Shown one piece after another: positions 32,050 to 43,653 of a DNA stretch of 64,000 nt (position 1 is the first letter of the stretch; each line of letters begins with the position of its first letter). The stretch lies in the NCBI GenBank assembly GCA_018902385.1, contig JABSSW010000075.1:62001-126000 (forward strand), given 5' to 3'. The position numbers and the translations under genes were made by a program. The notes beneath the pieces are model-generated. The model did no database searches and was not told where the DNA came from. It saw only the letters and a list, made by a program, of their open reading frames with translations. The stretch comes from Physcia stellaris (lineage: Eukaryota > Ascomycota > Lecanoromycetes > Caliciales > Physciaceae).

Positions 32050-34170
32050 ATCTTACAGATCACCCTAAATAGTGTTAGGCAGGAAAGGGGTATGTCGTGT
32101 TGCTGTAGACTGAGGGATTACTAAGGCGAATAACGGGATAGAGCAGGTGTTTTCTAGTAAAAGAAAAGTAGATGAACGTTCACTAAGTTAGAAACCGCGA
32201 TGTGGATAGGAGAAGAGCATATAATATCTTCAATCGTATTAAGGGCGAGGTGTTCTTTGATGTTAGAATGTCGGAATGATTCAATTCGTTCAACCCCCAT
32301 TCAAGGAACAAAGGCATTGATATATATAACAAAGAGAAAGACTCCGAAGGACAAAGCGCCACAAAGCTGTGACGCAGCCTTGCGCCTAATACGTAGTCGA
32401 CACAGCCTTTAACAGTCCTGCAGCGAGTTCACCGGATATTGGTCGTGAAGCCTACTGCATCTCTGGAAGCTGGGAGTGTCGCAGATCGTGATGACAAGTG
32501 CGTGATGCTCCAAATGTGAGTCACAGCCAAACTCTGAGTTTTAGGCTTCTGTGATAGCAGCAAAATAGTGTCAGTAACTACTCCGCATAACCAGTACTTA
32601 ACAAAGTCCGGTACCGAGAATTGTCACCTTGGATTCACCAACCTCTAAGGCTGTGTCGCTCAGCCAAAACGTGACACGGTATTCGGAGGCTTGCCTTTAG
32701 CCTCCGCTTCCGCTTATGTCCTAATTATGGCAAGCAATCCTCGGCAGACTTTCTCGAGTTTTCACAGGAAAGAGTATAGCTGATCATTAACATTCCAGTT
32801 CCATAAAAGCTGTTTTTTACCAATTTGGGGCTGTTAAGAAGACTGAGTAGGCGATTGTTCCGGTGAAAAAGAGTGTAGAGGTATTTGAGCACTGTTATTG
32901 ACGATATGTGCTGATTTATTAGTTTCGACTTGATCCGCCAAAGGACGTGGAGGTAGCCGAAGCAGTGAAAAGCTTCAGTGTCCAATAAGGTCCAAAATCG
33001 GGCCAGCCTCGATGATCAGAAGGGTAACCCAGGTGACTGCTTTTGCCACAATCACTACCACTTGACAGGCGCCAAACACTATATTCACAATAAAGAGATA
33101 ATCTCTGCAGTAGTGCAGGCTGGTGAAGTAATTCCTCTTTGGCGAGACGTTCATGTGATAGGCCTTTTACCCTCAGACTAATGAATCTGTATGTGAGTGC
33201 GACTGTAGCTGTGCTCTCGTCAAGCTCTGGCTGCTCGACAATCTACAAAGAGCCTTTCATCGATTCTGTCATGTCGATCTTAAGCCATGGCAGGATTAAC
33301 GATAACTTGGACTTTGTGCCACACTGGCTTATAGCCACCGTCCATTAAGTTCAACTTTTGGCTGCGGTGGTTGAGCGAAGAGCTGATATGCGAGAATTGA
33401 TCCGTACTTCATCATTCGGGATGCGTCAATGTGAACAACGCTCGCAACCCAGAGTCGCTAGTGGGGTACTTTGAAGCAATACCATATGCAGTGTGTGCTC
33501 ACCCTGCATTCTCCGGTGGAAGGCAGCCGCCTGGGGGATGGCAAAGTGAGTATGCGATGAGACTGGTGAAACAGACAGGGAGAGGGTCGAAGAGCATGAT
33601 ACCACAGCTCTGCAAGCGCTAAGAGTGGTTTTCATACTGTGTCTGATTCCGATCCCATGAATTCCTTCAAAACCATTCTACAATTGGATGATTCTTGCTT
33701 GACCGACACCGCCGCATGGAAATGGATGCGATGAAGAGCGATGCAATCCGCCAAACAAGGCGACCTTATGATTTGGTAGGAATGATCCTTACCCACCTCG
33801 CACATCCTGGAGCTGTTTTCCTGACATGAGGAGCTTTGAAGACCTAGAAGAAGCACACTGGGTACATGTAGGTAAACCCTCTACGGAGTCTCGGAGTCAA
33901 CAAGCAACGACGCGGACGATCAGCTGATTTCGCGTTTAATTCACGGTTACCTAGATCGCGGCGCGTTCCCCCGCCGCCAAGGCGCCAGAAGGGCACCTTA
34001 GGTCCTCTAGAGCTTCAAGTCACTTCCATTCCTTCTCTTGCCCCCACTCGCATCCATTCTATTCTACGGCATTACCATTGAGCAGCAACTTTCGAAGGCG
34101 CTGGAAGCTCAGGTCAAATAGTACATCTCACTATCCATCAGCATCCAACACGTCTCCTCTTGCCGATTCA
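32050..34170. other. Gap, no supported gene
   Basis: Only short frames. The right end (from about 33961) is the upstream region of the first F-box paralog and shares a GC-rich motif with the second paralog's promoter. Confidence 0.5.
33961..33986 (+). promoter_or_regulatory. GC-rich promoter element shared by F-box paralogs (copy 1)
   Basis: GCGCGTTCCCCCGCCGCCAA followed by GGCGCC lies 210 bp before the ATG at 34171. The related GCGCGTCTTCCCGCTGCTAA then GACGC lies at 38051-38075, before the second paralog. The order and spacing to the start region are similar. It may be a regulatory site or just residual homology from the gene duplication. Confidence 0.45.
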
Positions 34171-35559
34171 ATGGCGCAAGTCACTCTCAGTGATTCTCAG
34201 GTCAATCCAGGCTCTCCTCATTTTATCCACCTCCCACTAACCAGTTGATAGTCAGCCAAGGTAACAGACATTTCGAGCCTACCCCTTGAATTACTGATTG
34301 ATAGCCTACGCTGGCTCGATGTGAAGTCCCTGAAAGAAGCTCGGCTCACTTGCCGGCGCTGGGGTGAGGCAGGCGCCCACAGTCTCTATCACCGTTTATA
34401 TTTCGCTCCTCGCAAAGATGTCATGAAAGAATTTACGGAAATCACGAACAAGCCTGCGTTTGCCGCCAATGTCACTGAGGTCGTCTACGACGCCCGGATG
34501 TTTTGGAGTCATGCGGCGACACGTCCTGCATATGATAAGGCGTTTTTCCGTGGATTCCCCAGTCGCTACGAAGAGAACGAGTCGAGTGACGAGGAAATGG
34601 ATGACTCCGACTTCGATGAGTGGTGTCGCGGTAGCCCGTCTTCGCATGAAGGGCTTGCAGCCAGTCATCAACGGTACGCCTCCCTCTTGAAGGAACAAAC
34701 ATCGATCATTGCATCTGGTCAAGACCTTATTGCTTTGTGTGCGGGTATGAAGCAATTACCAAATGTTGAGTGGATTTCAATTCTCGATAAATTTAGAAGC
34801 TCAGACTACAGTCCTTTCCTATGGGATTATGGGGAATGGAGTTGGTATCATGATCGGTCAAACAAAAGCATGGAGGGAATCGCGAAACCAGCGCGATGGC
34901 GATCAGCTCGATTGACAAGGAACGAGTTGGAGAACCATCCCTGGGATTTCAAGGGTATTGAAAACCTCTTCCAAGCAGTGTTTTTGCATGCACCAAATAT
35001 CAAAAAGTTCGTGGTTGGATGCCAAATGTCAAACCTGTCCACAGAAATTTTCCGCCAGCCAGCTGCAGTAGAAGCTATGAGTAAGATCGCGCCTCAACTG
35101 ACCATGATCAAGTTGGACTGTACCCCATCCCGGGATGAGTCGTCACCAACGTGGATTGAAGGCTTGACACGGATCTTCCATCAAGCCACGAAACTCAACG
35201 AGCTTTTTATCACACTTAATAGGTCACTGGACTATGCCCAAAAGCTGTTTGAAAACAGGAAATGGCCTCATCTAAAGATCCTGGACCTTGGGGATGGCGA
35301 AGTGGATCTCGATCTTTTAAAAGCTATCAGTCACTCCCACGCTGACGTTCTTCGAGAGTTAAGGCTTCGTAACAACTTCCTAGTAGGGCCAAAAGACTGG
35401 AAAGAGGCTGCTGCAGAGCTGGGCAAAATTCTCAAGCTTGACCTCGTTGCTCTTTCATCCATGTGTGACGAAGTCAGCATTCATGAACCCGACAAACCCA
35501 TACAGGGATGTGGCGATTGCTCAGGCGACCGCTCGATGGTTCATGCAGCGGGTTCCTAA
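34171..35559 (+). CDS. F-box paralog 1, about 445 aa, likely frameshifted C-terminus
   Basis: Exon 1 is 34171-34200 and exon 2 is 34252-35559. The 51-nt intron has CACTAACC before GATAG. The intron position matches the other two paralogs. The F-box is at about residues 16-55 (ISSLPLELLIDSLRWLDVKS then LKEARLTCRRW). Next comes the paralog-specific block LYFAPRKDVMKEF...VTEVVYDARMFW and leucine-rich, repeat-like helices ending near LRELRLRNNF. After DLVALSSMCDEV the frame diverges from its paralogs and stops. The frame one base over (to 35692) continues the homology with ARWFMQRVPNSDLG and VVAWHKQNYT. A one-base insertion or two-base deletion near 35480-35520 explains this. The protein is likely a truncated SCF substrate adaptor. 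Confidence 0.75.
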
Positions 35560-35692
35560 CTCTGACCTAGGCATGGTTGGAGATGGCGGTTTTGTCGTAG
35601 CATGGCATAAGCAAAACTACACGAAAATGTCAGGGTTCATTGAGATCTTCGATGAATATAGTGGCATCGAGGTGGAGGACGTTCGGCTATGA
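35560..35692 (+). pseudogene. Out-of-frame C-terminal remainder of F-box paralog 1
   Basis: In the second frame, NPYRDVAIAQATARWFMQRV and LGMVGDGGFVVAWHKQNYT match the C-terminal block of paralog 2 (RYLGIARFFLSWIPGKQ, FAMAFHKDNHT) and paralog 3 (ICRFMQWVPKGQLR). This shows the ancestral protein was longer than the current frame. No GT-AG intron of suitable length reconnects the two frames. Confidence 0.6.
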
Positions 35693-38153
35693 GTCTGTAG
35701 CTAGACTCTGGTACAGCTAGTAATAAGTGCTGAAGGCTAGAAGCCAGAGTCAAGCATGGAAGCGGTTCCACAATACGATCAGACAACCTTCAAGCTATCT
35801 CCAGATCAGAATAATTAAGCATGCATTCAGTAATCGGTTCATTCCTGTTTTTCGCCTTTTTCCAATGTGTTGGGTTGCCTGATCAGTGGAGAAAGTACTG
35901 TGTAACCGTGTAGCATCAAGGCTTCTACTTCTACTAACCCTCGTCTACCAAACTCATCAACTGGACATTCATCCCCCAAAGTCGAAGGATTCTTAGTGTT
36001 CTAATTGCCAACAGCGTGTATATAACTCCGTCGACATACAATCCACAACTTCGATAAATACATATACTTTATCGCAGGCCTCCTGTTTCATCAGGAAGTC
36101 ACCAAAACCAACGAATATGACAGTTCTCCATCCCTAGCTTCATGGAGAACATACTTCTTCGACACTCTATTGCCTTCTTATGCTTTGCATTCCCACACCC
36201 ACTTTTCTTTTCAGCATTTCGATCCCTGATTAGACCATTGCGACCAGTCGTTCTCGGTAATCTTCAATGTCTCTTTAGTCTCAGAGTGGAATTGTCGTAG
36301 ATGACGAATTGATCCACTCAAAAGATCGATTGAAGTCATTGGAGATCTTTTCATACCTCGGTGGGTTGAGCTGAATAGATCGGGAACCAACATACCATGC
36401 TCCATGATGACTTCCTCTAATCCGGCACATTGAAACTGGAAGAAGATCTGTGTACCAGCATGAGAATGTTCGAAATTGGGGACGAAAAAGCATACATAAC
36501 AGGGACAGTGACTGGAACTTAACGTCCTGATTCTCGCCTTCGGCCAAGGTTATGTGAGTTATATGGCGATTCACGGATAGAAGGCAAAATCGAGACGACA
36601 GAGCAGAGTCAACATTTGAATGTCTCCAGCTTCTCCGCGGAGCCAGTAGCCGCCCCCACGCTTCATATTTCGACAGTCGAAATGCTTGATAGTGCTCAAG
36701 AAAATATCAGGTGAAACCGGGCTTACTGTGATATTGACTTCCAATACAAAATTACAGAGCTCAATGTCAAGTAAGCTCCATTATTAGCTGAAGCTTTAAA
36801 GTCTCAAGAACCCAGCGAGCAAGCAGTCTGAGTTTTGTGAGGTACACTTGGAACTACTAAGGAATTACTAGCAGACGCAGACTCTGAAGCTTATTAGGGT
36901 ATCTATGCCATTGCGGAAGATCGAGAGTACACAGCAGAACGCCATATAACATTTTAACTTTATGTCTTGATACATGCGTGGCTTTCTTTCGCACCTGGGA
37001 ACGGGTACAACCTCCATCGTCAAAATCTACATCCAACGCACAAAACTCAACTAAAGCTCCAAAGCACACAAGCGAGACCCATCTTGCACTTCGTAGCTGC
37101 TCTGACTGATTTGTCGAGTTATACGTCATATGCCTTCGGCTTTGTCTTAGCTTCGTTGTTTCCTTGACCATATCTCGGAATAGCGAGCTCGGCTCTAATC
37201 TACTGTACCATCGATTGTTAATTTTCTTAGTATCATTATAGGACGAGAGGAGATGAAATTGGATTGGGGGAGTTGCTTGCGTGAAGCAAACTGAATCTAG
37301 AGTTTCTCTGCAATCGTCAGCTCTCATCGTTGTTCCTGTAATGCCTTAAAGACAGCGTTCAACGACGTGATACTTCAGTCATTGTCCATAAAGGAAGCGA
37401 CGTGAGAGTAGTCATCACGACACTTATCATTCTCAGCCAACACAATTATCAATTCTGGGCAAACTAGCGACGAATGCGACTCGAATGGGTTACTTTTTCT
37501 TGCTGGCAACAACTTAATGCATACTCTTGACCTTAGTTTGCATTGTAAGACACTTCCATACTTCGTCTGTCTGGCAGCATTCTCCAACTTTGGGTTTTAT
37601 CTACCCCGCAGTATAAGCGAGATTATGGTGCAAATCCAGGGTGCTGCCAGACGTACGAAATAAAAGATATTGGCATTCTCATGTTACCTTTTAGATAGAA
37701 GATGTAAATACAATGGCAAAATGATGATGTAGATGGATAAAGCAGAAGAGATTGCCACTCGAACCGACCTGTTGGATGGGAGAAACAAGAAACTGGTAAT
37801 TGGTCCATAAGCGAGGCATCACGTGACGCACCTTAATTGCTTGGCAATAGGCCTACTAGAAATCCGCCCGTAGCACACCTGCAGATAGACCATAACAAGC
37901 ACCCCTAGAACCATTCGATCAGATCCATGTTAGACCCCTTATTAGTGACCTATTCTACAGCCCCTGCGTATCGCTAAAACCCCATTTTTTCGACCCCGTA
38001 TGAGATCCCTTATGCGGCTAAAACCACCCGCGCTAGCCGCTGTGAGTTTGGCGCGTCTTCCCGCTGCTAAGACGCAAGCACCAGGAAGTTCAAGGTCCTC
38101 TTCGAATAATCACTCTCTCCTCTCGCATCTGCTACAGCAGTAGGTACATAATC
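35693..38153. other. Gap, possible eroded gene on the minus strand
   Basis: On the minus strand, 36190-36780, coding-like pieces are separated by candidate GT-AG introns (DIFLSTIKHFDCRNMKRGGG; FFQFQCAGLEEVIMEHG; RSPMTSIDLLSGSIRHLRQF). No start could be placed. It may be a decayed leucine-rich gene of the F-box neighbourhood. Nothing else in the gap is supported. Confidence 0.35.
38051..38075 (+). promoter_or_regulatory. GC-rich promoter element shared by F-box paralogs (copy 2)
   Basis: GCGCGTCTTCCCGCTGCTAA then GACGC is the counterpart of the element at 33961. It lies 103 bp before ATG 38154 and 175 bp before the alternative ATG 38226. Confidence 0.45.
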
Positions 38154-39797
38154 ATGGAGCCGCGACCTTTGTATACGTCAGGAAGTCACATCAATAGCAC
38201 TTCTCAACATCTATCAACATCCCATATGTCGCCTCTTGCCGATATTAGCACTCAGGTTATTCCACGCTCGCTTTGGTTTCATTACCGCACACTAATTGTT
38301 ATACAGTCGGTCCAGTTAGCCTCGATCAGTACCTTGCCAGACGAGCTCCTGATTAATACTTTGCGGCATCTTGACATATGCTGCCTCAAACAAGCTCGGC
38401 TCACATGTCGTCGGTGGAGCAAAACAGGCGCATACAGTCTCTTTCACCGCATTTACTTCGCACCACGCAAAGACCTCATGACAATCTTCAGCGCTATTAC
38501 AGAGAATCCAGCGTTTGCTTCCAACATCACTGAATTGGTTTACGATGCTACGATGTTCTGGGGCTACATTGCAGAGCCATCTATGTACGCGAGAGCCTTT
38601 GCACATGGCTTTCCTTTCAGGTTCCCCGAAGATGACGTCGGTGCCGATTTCACCGAAGATCCTGAGCCTGAGATAGATGCAGCGGATGAGGAAAAACTCT
38701 GTTCCAGTCAGCAACGTTACACGGCGCTATTGAAAGAACAGACATCTATCATAGATCACGGGCAAGATCTTGATGCATTGTGCGCAGGTTTGACCCGGTT
38801 ACCTAACCTGAATCGGATCTGGGTCCTCGATTGTTTCTTAGATGATGTTGACTTCAACATGTACATTGAGGCCCATTTCCGGTGGTATAGAGTGTGGTCA
38901 CAAAAGCATACTGCAGGCCTCGCCCGTTTATCGCGATGCTCAGAAGCTGCTTTCACCCCTGGTGCTCTAGAAAAGTCTCTCTGGGACTCACGTGGGATAG
39001 ATAATCTTCTCAAGGCGATAGGGTTGTACTCTTCTAACCTCAAGGAGCTTCTTCTCGGCTGTCGGAGCTCAAAATTATCGTTTGAGATCTTCAGTAGAGC
39101 TGATAATATGAAGGCCTGCCTCGAGATAGCACCGCTTTTGCGTAGGCTGAAACTGGATTGCAGGGCCCCATTGGACGCTCCGGAGCAACAGGGTATACAG
39201 AATATGGCGTACTTCATACAAAGTGCACAGCAACTACAAGAATTATATCTCACCTGCGACGAATCGTTGACATTTCTGCCAACTATCTTTCAGCAAAATA
39301 AGTGGCCTGCTCTGAGAGTCCTTGATTTTGGGAACGGTGATTTAGACTTCCTCACGTTGAAGGCCATTGCTCAGTGTCACAATGAAGTGCTGCGCGAATT
39401 GAGAATTCGAAATATGCATTTGCATGGGGAAGAGACATGGAAAGGAGTTGCCATCAAGATCGGCAGGATCTTGCACCTGGATTTCGTGTCGGTGTCGTCG
39501 TTGAGTCAGGAGGCGGAATTATTCGCAGCGAGGGAGCGTCCATCCCAATCGGATCGATACCTGGGAATAGCTCGTTTCTTTCTTTCCTGGATACCAGGTA
39601 AACAAATCCGAAAACTGGGTAATCATAATTTTGCAATGGCATTCCATAAGGACAATCATACGTACGATTCTCGGGCAGCTGAAATTAAGGCTGAATCACG
39701 TATAATAGATGGGTCAGATGATTCAGATGATGATAACTTCGAGTCTGAGGTTGATGGAGAGTCGGCCCCAACAGAAGTCTCGCAACCGGCCACATGA
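38154..39797 (+). CDS. F-box paralog 2, about 530 aa
   Basis: Exons are 38154-38255 and 38307-39797. The 51-nt intron (CACTAATTG branch) is in frame and stop-free, so an unspliced 547-aa frame exists. Its position matches the other paralogs. The ATG at 38226 would give a 30-nt first exon exactly like paralog 1 and may be the true start. The F-box follows the intron (ISTLPDELLINTLRHLDICC then LKQARLTCRRW). Then come YFAPRKDLMTIFSAIT, the QQRYTALLKEQTSII block, helical leucine-rich repeats with LRELRIRNMHL, and an intact C-terminal block. An acidic Ser/Asp tail (DGSDDSDDDNFES) is unique to this copy. It is the most complete of the three genes and a likely SCF substrate adaptor. Confidence 0.82.
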   Translation: MEPRPLYTSGSHINSTSQHLSTSHMSPLADISTQVIPRSLWFHYRTLIVIQSVQLASISTLPDELLINTLRHLDICCLKQARLTCRRWSKTGAYSLFHRIYFAPRKDLMTIFSAITENPAFASNITELVYDATMFWGYIAEPSMYARAFAHGFPFRFPEDDVGADFTEDPEPEIDAADEEKLCSSQQRYTALLKEQTSIIDHGQDLDALCAGLTRLPNLNRIWVLDCFLDDVDFNMYIEAHFRWYRVWSQKHTAGLARLSRCSEAAFTPGALEKSLWDSRGIDNLLKAIGLYSSNLKELLLGCRSSKLSFEIFSRADNMKACLEIAPLLRRLKLDCRAPLDAPEQQGIQNMAYFIQSAQQLQELYLTCDESLTFLPTIFQQNKWPALRVLDFGNGDLDFLTLKAIAQCHNEVLRELRIRNMHLHGEETWKGVAIKIGRILHLDFVSVSSLSQEAELFAARERPSQSDRYLGIARFFLSWIPGKQIRKLGNHNFAMAFHKDNHTYDSRAAEIKAESRIIDGSDDSDDDNFESEVDGESAPTEVSQPAT

Positions 39798-40931
39798 GAG
39801 CTTAAGTCGGTGGTATGGATTTCCATTACTGATCGATAGCTTTCTGACCGCGATCTAGGCTTGTTTGAGTAGAAAAGCGTGCCATGGCTTAGCATGGCGC
39901 CAGGATAACAATCAATTCAGTCCGGGGTCGAATACGTCAGAATGGATTATGAGGATCTCGCGATCAACGTGTTATGGAGCTGAAGTCTCTTACGACTCAG
40001 TGGTACACTTGTTCGCGACATTGATGGGGTCTGAATAGTGGATTTGAAGCTAGAAGGGCAAGTCGTGCGATAGATAGGTCGAGAGGAGCAATGAAGACAC
40101 CCCCGACATTCAAGGGTGAAATACTCCAAGCTAAAGCGGATAGCTTGAGCGACACTACACTTTTAGACAGTACATTTACAAATCCACGGTATCTGCGCCC
40201 AGCCACTTCTAATTTCTTTTCATCCACTCACAACTCGAATGTAGGACGGGGGAGTATGGGATAAATTCCAATTAAATGCATGCTCGTCTTATCAGCGTGA
40301 AGACGAGTTCCCTGTGTTTTCCTTGCTGATCAAGGGAACCTTGCAGTTGATTGTCTCAAACGCACTGCGGCATCCTTCTCGTCCGATTGGCGGACTTGTG
40401 CATTCTCTGATCTAACGGATAATTAGTAATCTCTTTTCTTCTCTTATCAAAAACATACTCCACAAGACCCCGTGGCATAACCCAGCATCAGCACAAACTT
40501 CAGCCCATGCACAAAATTATCCAACCAAAGCATCTAAATACGCATGTGGAACACGAAGAACGCTTGCAGTAAGAATTCCAGCAGTGGCAAGAAATCTGGA
40601 CACTGTCTCGATTTTGTGCTCAGTCTTGGTGAGACTTGCGCTGTAGATCATTCTTTGATTCCACACGTCATACCATTAAACAATCGCTGAACATGACCTA
40701 TCTACGCACGAATATAGGGACGTCTCCGGCGCTCTCTGCGCCGATCGAGATGACCCGGAGATTAGCTGAGCTGGGCAAGTAACAGCCAATCAAGATAAAA
40801 AGGCCACGATCTTACAAAGAAAGAGATCTCAGTCGATCAAGATAAGAATTCTGCAGCGAAATTTCGGCTTCTGGGGCGTTCTGGGCCTCTCTTACCCAAT
40901 AGTGCTTGTATACGTCACGAATCACAATAAT
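39798..40931. other. Gap, no supported gene
   Basis: It holds the 3' flank of F-box paralog 2 and the upstream region of the gene at 40932. No other convincing frame. Confidence 0.5.
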
Positions 40932-41720
40932 ATGGAAGCTCAAAGGCTGCTGACGAAAAACCACATAGAGTCTTTGTGTACGGGCTTCGTCATTTTGGGT
41001 CTGCGGGGCTGTTTTATGGCTAATTATTATGTTGGATTATCATTTTCGCCATCGCTGCATGTATGGCTGGATTGGTCTCACTGTAACTTATCTCATGAAT
41101 TACAGAGTAGAATGAGGAGAAACCTTGAAGAGAGTTCCTACACACGCTTTTTCCTCACTCAAGGTGGGAAATCAGCGCTTGAGCGAGTCCTTTTTGGACT
41201 TCATTTGACGGCTGCTTTCACGCAACGCGTTTGCGGGTTGAGCAGAGAATGGAAGAGTAGCGCTCGTGATCGTCTAATGTTGGATTGGCGTAGGAAGACG
41301 CTGATGATTTATCGCTGTACATGTTATCTGTAAGTCCTGATTGAAGGCGGAAAAAGAAAAATCCGATGAAAGGGTACGTTCGATGTACTTTTACCTACCC
41401 TGTAGGGAAGACTGACCAGCTACTTTAGGCTCCTCCTACCTGTCGATATTCTTGAGGACACGAAAGTGTCCCTAGACTTGTTGTCCCCATGCTGGGACGA
41501 CGCGACGGTAGCGCTTTTCGGGGAAGAGGAACAGATATTTCACGAACAGGGACCCTTCGAAGTCACCACAACTTTAACATCATTAGATAATGATCATTGG
41601 AGAGACCATCGAAGCCCTCAGCAGTTCTGGACGTTTTGGATTGCTATTATGATATTAGTTATGACTGCGTTCTCAATCGTAGCTTCCATTGTGCAAGCTT
41701 TGGGCCGCAAGTCCTCGTGA
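40932..41720 (+). CDS. Hypothetical membrane protein, about 229 aa, one intron
   Basis: Exons are 40932-41329 and 41429-41720. Donor GTAAGT and acceptor CTTTAG join CTCYL to LLLPVDILEDTKVSLDLLSP in frame. The C-terminal part has WDDATVALFGEEEQIFHEQG, then FWTFWIAIMILVMTAFSIVA, a single membrane span followed by a short basic tail. The N-terminal half is Leu/Arg-rich and helical. Fungal proteins of unknown function with a similar soluble part and one C-terminal anchor are common. I cannot name the family. An upstream exon may be missing, since the ATG at 40932 follows more open frame. Confidence 0.5.
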
Positions 41721-42014
41721 AGCCGCGCTGCTGCCATAACTGACACAAATCAGTATCAGTACGCTACCGAAGAAGACCACTTCTTTATCCATCACGGTTA
41801 GCGCATGCAATCGTAGCTCATACGTAAAACACTAGAGGAACAGGACTTTGTGGTGGACGAGATCCTGTCTGAAGGGTATCGCAGCCTTGACTTAGGTGAA
41901 TCTGCTGTGGAGATCGACGTACGACGACGAAAACATGCTGATTGAAGAACCTCTTCGGGGTTTTTTAACCGAATCAAGAAGCAGTTGGGCAGAGCACCTA
42001 GCCATTCACAGCCT

Positions 42015-43653
42015 TCATCGTGTCTCCACACGGAAATCCTTGTCCGCATTGATAAAATCAGCAAGCCTTAGGCTTGGCTGAAATCTGTCGACGTTCCAAG
42101 CCAGGCCCTTATTGTCTCCATCACTAGCCAATCTCAATTGACCTTTCGGAACCCATTGCATGAATCGGCAGATTGCCGACCCTGTCATTTCTGGCGTCAT
42201 GTAGAGTCCTTCGCCGCTCATGTCATCGGCCATGAACGACAGTGCAATGAAATCGAGCCTCAAGATTTCCCCTAGGTCTTCCGCGGCGTCTGTCCATCCC
42301 TCAATTCCAGAAAGGAAGATGCCCCGAAGCTGCAGTTCATGAAGAGTGTGAGTGTGGGTCAGACTGAAAGCCTGAGCAAAGTGCGAGTCAGCACCAATAG
42401 TAAGATATGTCCTAACAATTGATATTGCTTGCACGGTATGGCCAGAAAACAAGCAGATTAGAGGTTGACTTACCTTGAGGGCCGAAAGGCTCATTACCCC
42501 GTCGCTAAGATCAAGGACACGAAGCCGAGGCCATTTGATTTCCTCAAGGATCGCACAACAAGCTGCCAAGTCAACGGGAAGGGTCAGATACAATTCCTCG
42601 AGACGCGAGGCTGCGTTGAGAGTTTTTTTTATGCTGATTTCATAGCCATAATTGAGCTCATGAAAATTCCATGCGCAGTTTACTTTCAACATGGTCAGTC
42701 GAGGAGCTAATTTTCGAAGTGCACGCGCAGAGCCTCCACTAGTGAAGAGACCAGCTGGCAACTTTGATAGATCGCAGCCTATGAGAAGCTCCTTCAACTT
42801 GGGTGCATGCAGGAGCGCGGCTTCCAGTAGATGCTCCAATCCACGAAAGTCCCATGGAGGTTCCGTGTTCTCATCATCAGAAGCGACATCCGACCAACGT
42901 GAAGGCGGAAGAAAGATTTCATGTTGGAAATTAATCCACTGTGGATCGATGTGTAGTTTTGCGGACCACTCCCCGTAAAAATCCCATTCCGAATCGGTCC
43001 AGATGTAGGGCAGAAAATCGTCACACCCTTCAAAACTATCTACTACCGATATGCGCTTTAGGTTAGGAAGTCGCGCTAATCCCTCACACAATGTGCGGAA
43101 GTCCGTCTTCGCATAGATAATGCATGACTGTTCTTGAAGAAGCCAGGCGTAACGAGCTGAGCTTTCCTGACATATTGGAGACTCAGCCAGGGATTGCACG
43201 TCACAGAGTTCACTTGTGGTATGAAAACAAAGTTCTGGCGCTTGAATATTAGAATAAGATGTAATCGCTGCGGCAGGGTATCATACGTCTGTAAGCATGG
43301 AAGTATACTGACGGCTCCAAAAATTCACTCCAATACATCCTTGCATCGTATACTAATTCCGTGATATTGACAGCGAATGCAGGGTTCCCAGTTATGGCTT
43401 GGAAAACGCTCATCAGATTCTTGCGAGGCGCGAAATAGACCCGACGAAAAAGCCTACGAGCACCTGCTATGCTCCATCGACGGCATGCGAGGCGAGCTTT
43501 CTTGAGGCTTGATACGTCGAGTTGCGTCAGGACCTCAACAAGAAGTTCGTCTGGTAGCTCAGGAAGCCGGGTAACTACGGTTGACTGCAAGGGTCCGTGT
43601 CAGAAAGGAATTCACAGCAGTCGCGAAGGTACCTTTGAGCTTTCCATTTTCAT
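42015..43653 (-). CDS. F-box paralog 3, about 480 aa, four exons
   Basis: Exons are 43653-43633, 43584-43287, 43240-42474 and 42371-42015 (1,443 nt). The first intron sits where it does in paralogs 1 and 2. The second (46 nt, TTCTAAT branch) joins YR to PPELC. The third (102 nt) is in frame and stop-free; removing it joins LSALK to AFSLTHTHTLHELQL as in the paralogs. The F-box is at residues 14-45 (LPELPDELLVEVLTQLDVSS, LKKARLACRRW). Shared blocks are VYFAPRKNLMSVFQAIT, ELVYDARMYW, RYAWLLQEQSCII and LARLPNLKRISVVDSF. It is inverted relative to paralogs 1 and 2. Confidence 0.8.
42372..42473 (-). other. Stop-free 102-nt intron of F-box paralog 3
   Basis: GTAAGT donor and TTTGCTCAG acceptor. 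It encodes 34 open codons if retained, interrupting a leucine-rich helix conserved in both paralogs, so it is most likely a true intron. Confidence 0.75.
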
